Shown in pieces: positions 63,603 to 64,000 of a stretch of 64,000 nucleotides of DNA (the first letter of the stretch is position 1; each line of letters opens with the position of its first letter). The translations under genes and the position numbers were made by a program. The stretch covers positions 62,001 through 126,000 of the forward strand of contig NZ_FOCV01000009.1 in NCBI RefSeq assembly GCF_900110205.1, written 5' to 3'. The DNA comes from Rhizobium tibeticum. GTDB taxonomy: Bacteria > Pseudomonadota > Alphaproteobacteria > Rhizobiales > Rhizobiaceae. The notes under the pieces are model-generated. The model saw nothing but the letters and a program-made list of their open reading frames with translations, was not told the DNA's origin and searched no databases.

Positions 63603-63903
63603 GGTCACTGGTCCTTTTGACTTGAGCTGCGAGCCGATGCGAATCTCGCCCGGCAAAAATGATCTACGAATTGGCAGCCTGCATGCTGCGCATCAGATTG
63701 CGCCCGTCTTTTCCAAACGAGCCGCAAAGCTAGGCGGCAACTGCGTCGTCCCTGCGAGAAGCCGTCACGCCTCGACCGCCAAAGGCCGATAGGGACTTCC
63801 CGCTTGCCTGCACATTACCTCCTCGGACGCACAGAAGCGACTTCTTCGCGGGCGACTATCGTCATTCCTCCCTAGATATGTCAAGGACATTTGTGCATTT
63901 CAA
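63603..63903. other. Intergenic region upstream of tal
   Basis: No gene is seen in this stretch. Short plus-strand frames cross it without a credible start. The tal promoter should be here, but no clear -35/-10 pair was recognised on the minus strand. Confidence 0.4.
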
Positions 63904-63931
63904 TTGACATAAGTGTCACACCCGTCATTAT
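63904..63931 (+). promoter_or_regulatory. Promoter and operator for an off-window gene
   Basis: TTGACA (63904-63909), 16 bases, then CATTAT (63926-63931) form a good promoter on the plus strand. The dyad TGACATAAGTGTCA (63905-63918) overlaps the -35 box, and a further TATGTCA half site lies at 63877-63883. A GGAGGAG ribosome-binding site at 63989-63995 with GTG at the last three bases indicates a gene starting at the window edge. Confidence 0.6.
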
Positions 63932-64000
63932 CGGGCAAAATACCAACCCGTCCTGGCTTAATCGTAAAACTAGGGCGCAATTTGCTCCGGAGGAGATGTG

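Noticed and set aside
1..64000. tRNA, rRNA, CRISPR array, prophage or toxin-antitoxin system
   Set aside because: None was recognised on reading the intergenic regions; the only mobile trace is the IS110 stub.

Overview
The window reads as a chromosomal segment of an alphaproteobacterium, most likely Rhizobiaceae (Rhizobium, Sinorhizobium/Ensifer or Agrobacterium group). The basis is high-GC codon use, a dense gene layout rich in sugar and polyamine ABC transporters, the xylose isomerase pathway, TPR-fused class III cyclases, an EcfG-type stress promoter, and typical alphaproteobacterial DUF families (DUF1007, DUF533, DUF1328, DUF1345, DUF4239). No rRNA, tRNA, CRISPR array, prophage or complete insertion sequence was seen.

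Layout. 0.5-3.3 kb: LysR regulator with a DUF1007 periplasmic protein and a nickel/cobalt-type permease. 3.3-5.7 kb: small membrane protein, GNAT acetyltransferase, DUF533/TerB-like protein and KDPG aldolase (eda). 5.9-7.2 kb: intact CYTH phosphatase followed by a decayed CHAD gene. 7.3-14.1 kb: trhO, a GGDEF-EAL membrane enzyme, two overlapping esterases and an ABC-F ATPase. 14.4-14.8 kb: a frameshifted DUF1772-like gene. 15.4-24.7 kb: a sugar locus with a Gfo/Idh oxidoreductase plus TIM-barrel isomerase, a ribose-type ABC transporter and a divergent LacI repressor with twin operators; a cyclase-TPR gene is embedded in it. 24.8-26.0 kb: secreted cupin, small protein and an IS110 remnant. 26.3-30.2 kb: lacI-xylB-xylA operon.

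30.3-41.3 kb holds two copies of the same three-gene efflux arrangement (DHA2 MFS pump, HlyD adaptor, divergent TetR). They flank an AraC-GyrI regulator, a TerC-family gene with a striking inverted repeat in its leader, and a phytanoyl-CoA dioxygenase/AraC pair. 41.3-44.5 kb: glutathione peroxidase, DUF4239 protein, and an aldo/keto reductase with divergent TetR and paired operators. 44.6-44.8 kb: an arylsulfatase remnant. 45.1-50.1 kb: SLC13-type transporter, then gltX-lysS. 51.0-58.3 kb: a polyamine module (LysR, binding protein, ATPase, two permeases, gamma-aminobutyraldehyde dehydrogenase, SnoaL-like protein), which together would import putrescine-like compounds and oxidise the derived aldehyde. 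58.3-60.5 kb: DUF1328 protein behind an EcfG-like promoter, a second cyclase and a DUF1345 protein. 60.6-63.6 kb: divergent SDR and fuconolactonase-type amidohydrolase (deoxy-sugar catabolism), then transaldolase. The window ends at a promoter and Shine-Dalgarno for an off-window gene.

Most genes are conventional. The least explained features are the 17-bp inverted repeat that covers the terC ribosome-binding site, a cyclase lacking its transition-state arginine, the paired efflux modules, several unassigned perfect palindromes, and a set of decaying genes (CHAD, DUF1772, arylsulfatase, IS110). I found no clearly new multi-gene system; the terC leader is the best candidate for something undescribed.
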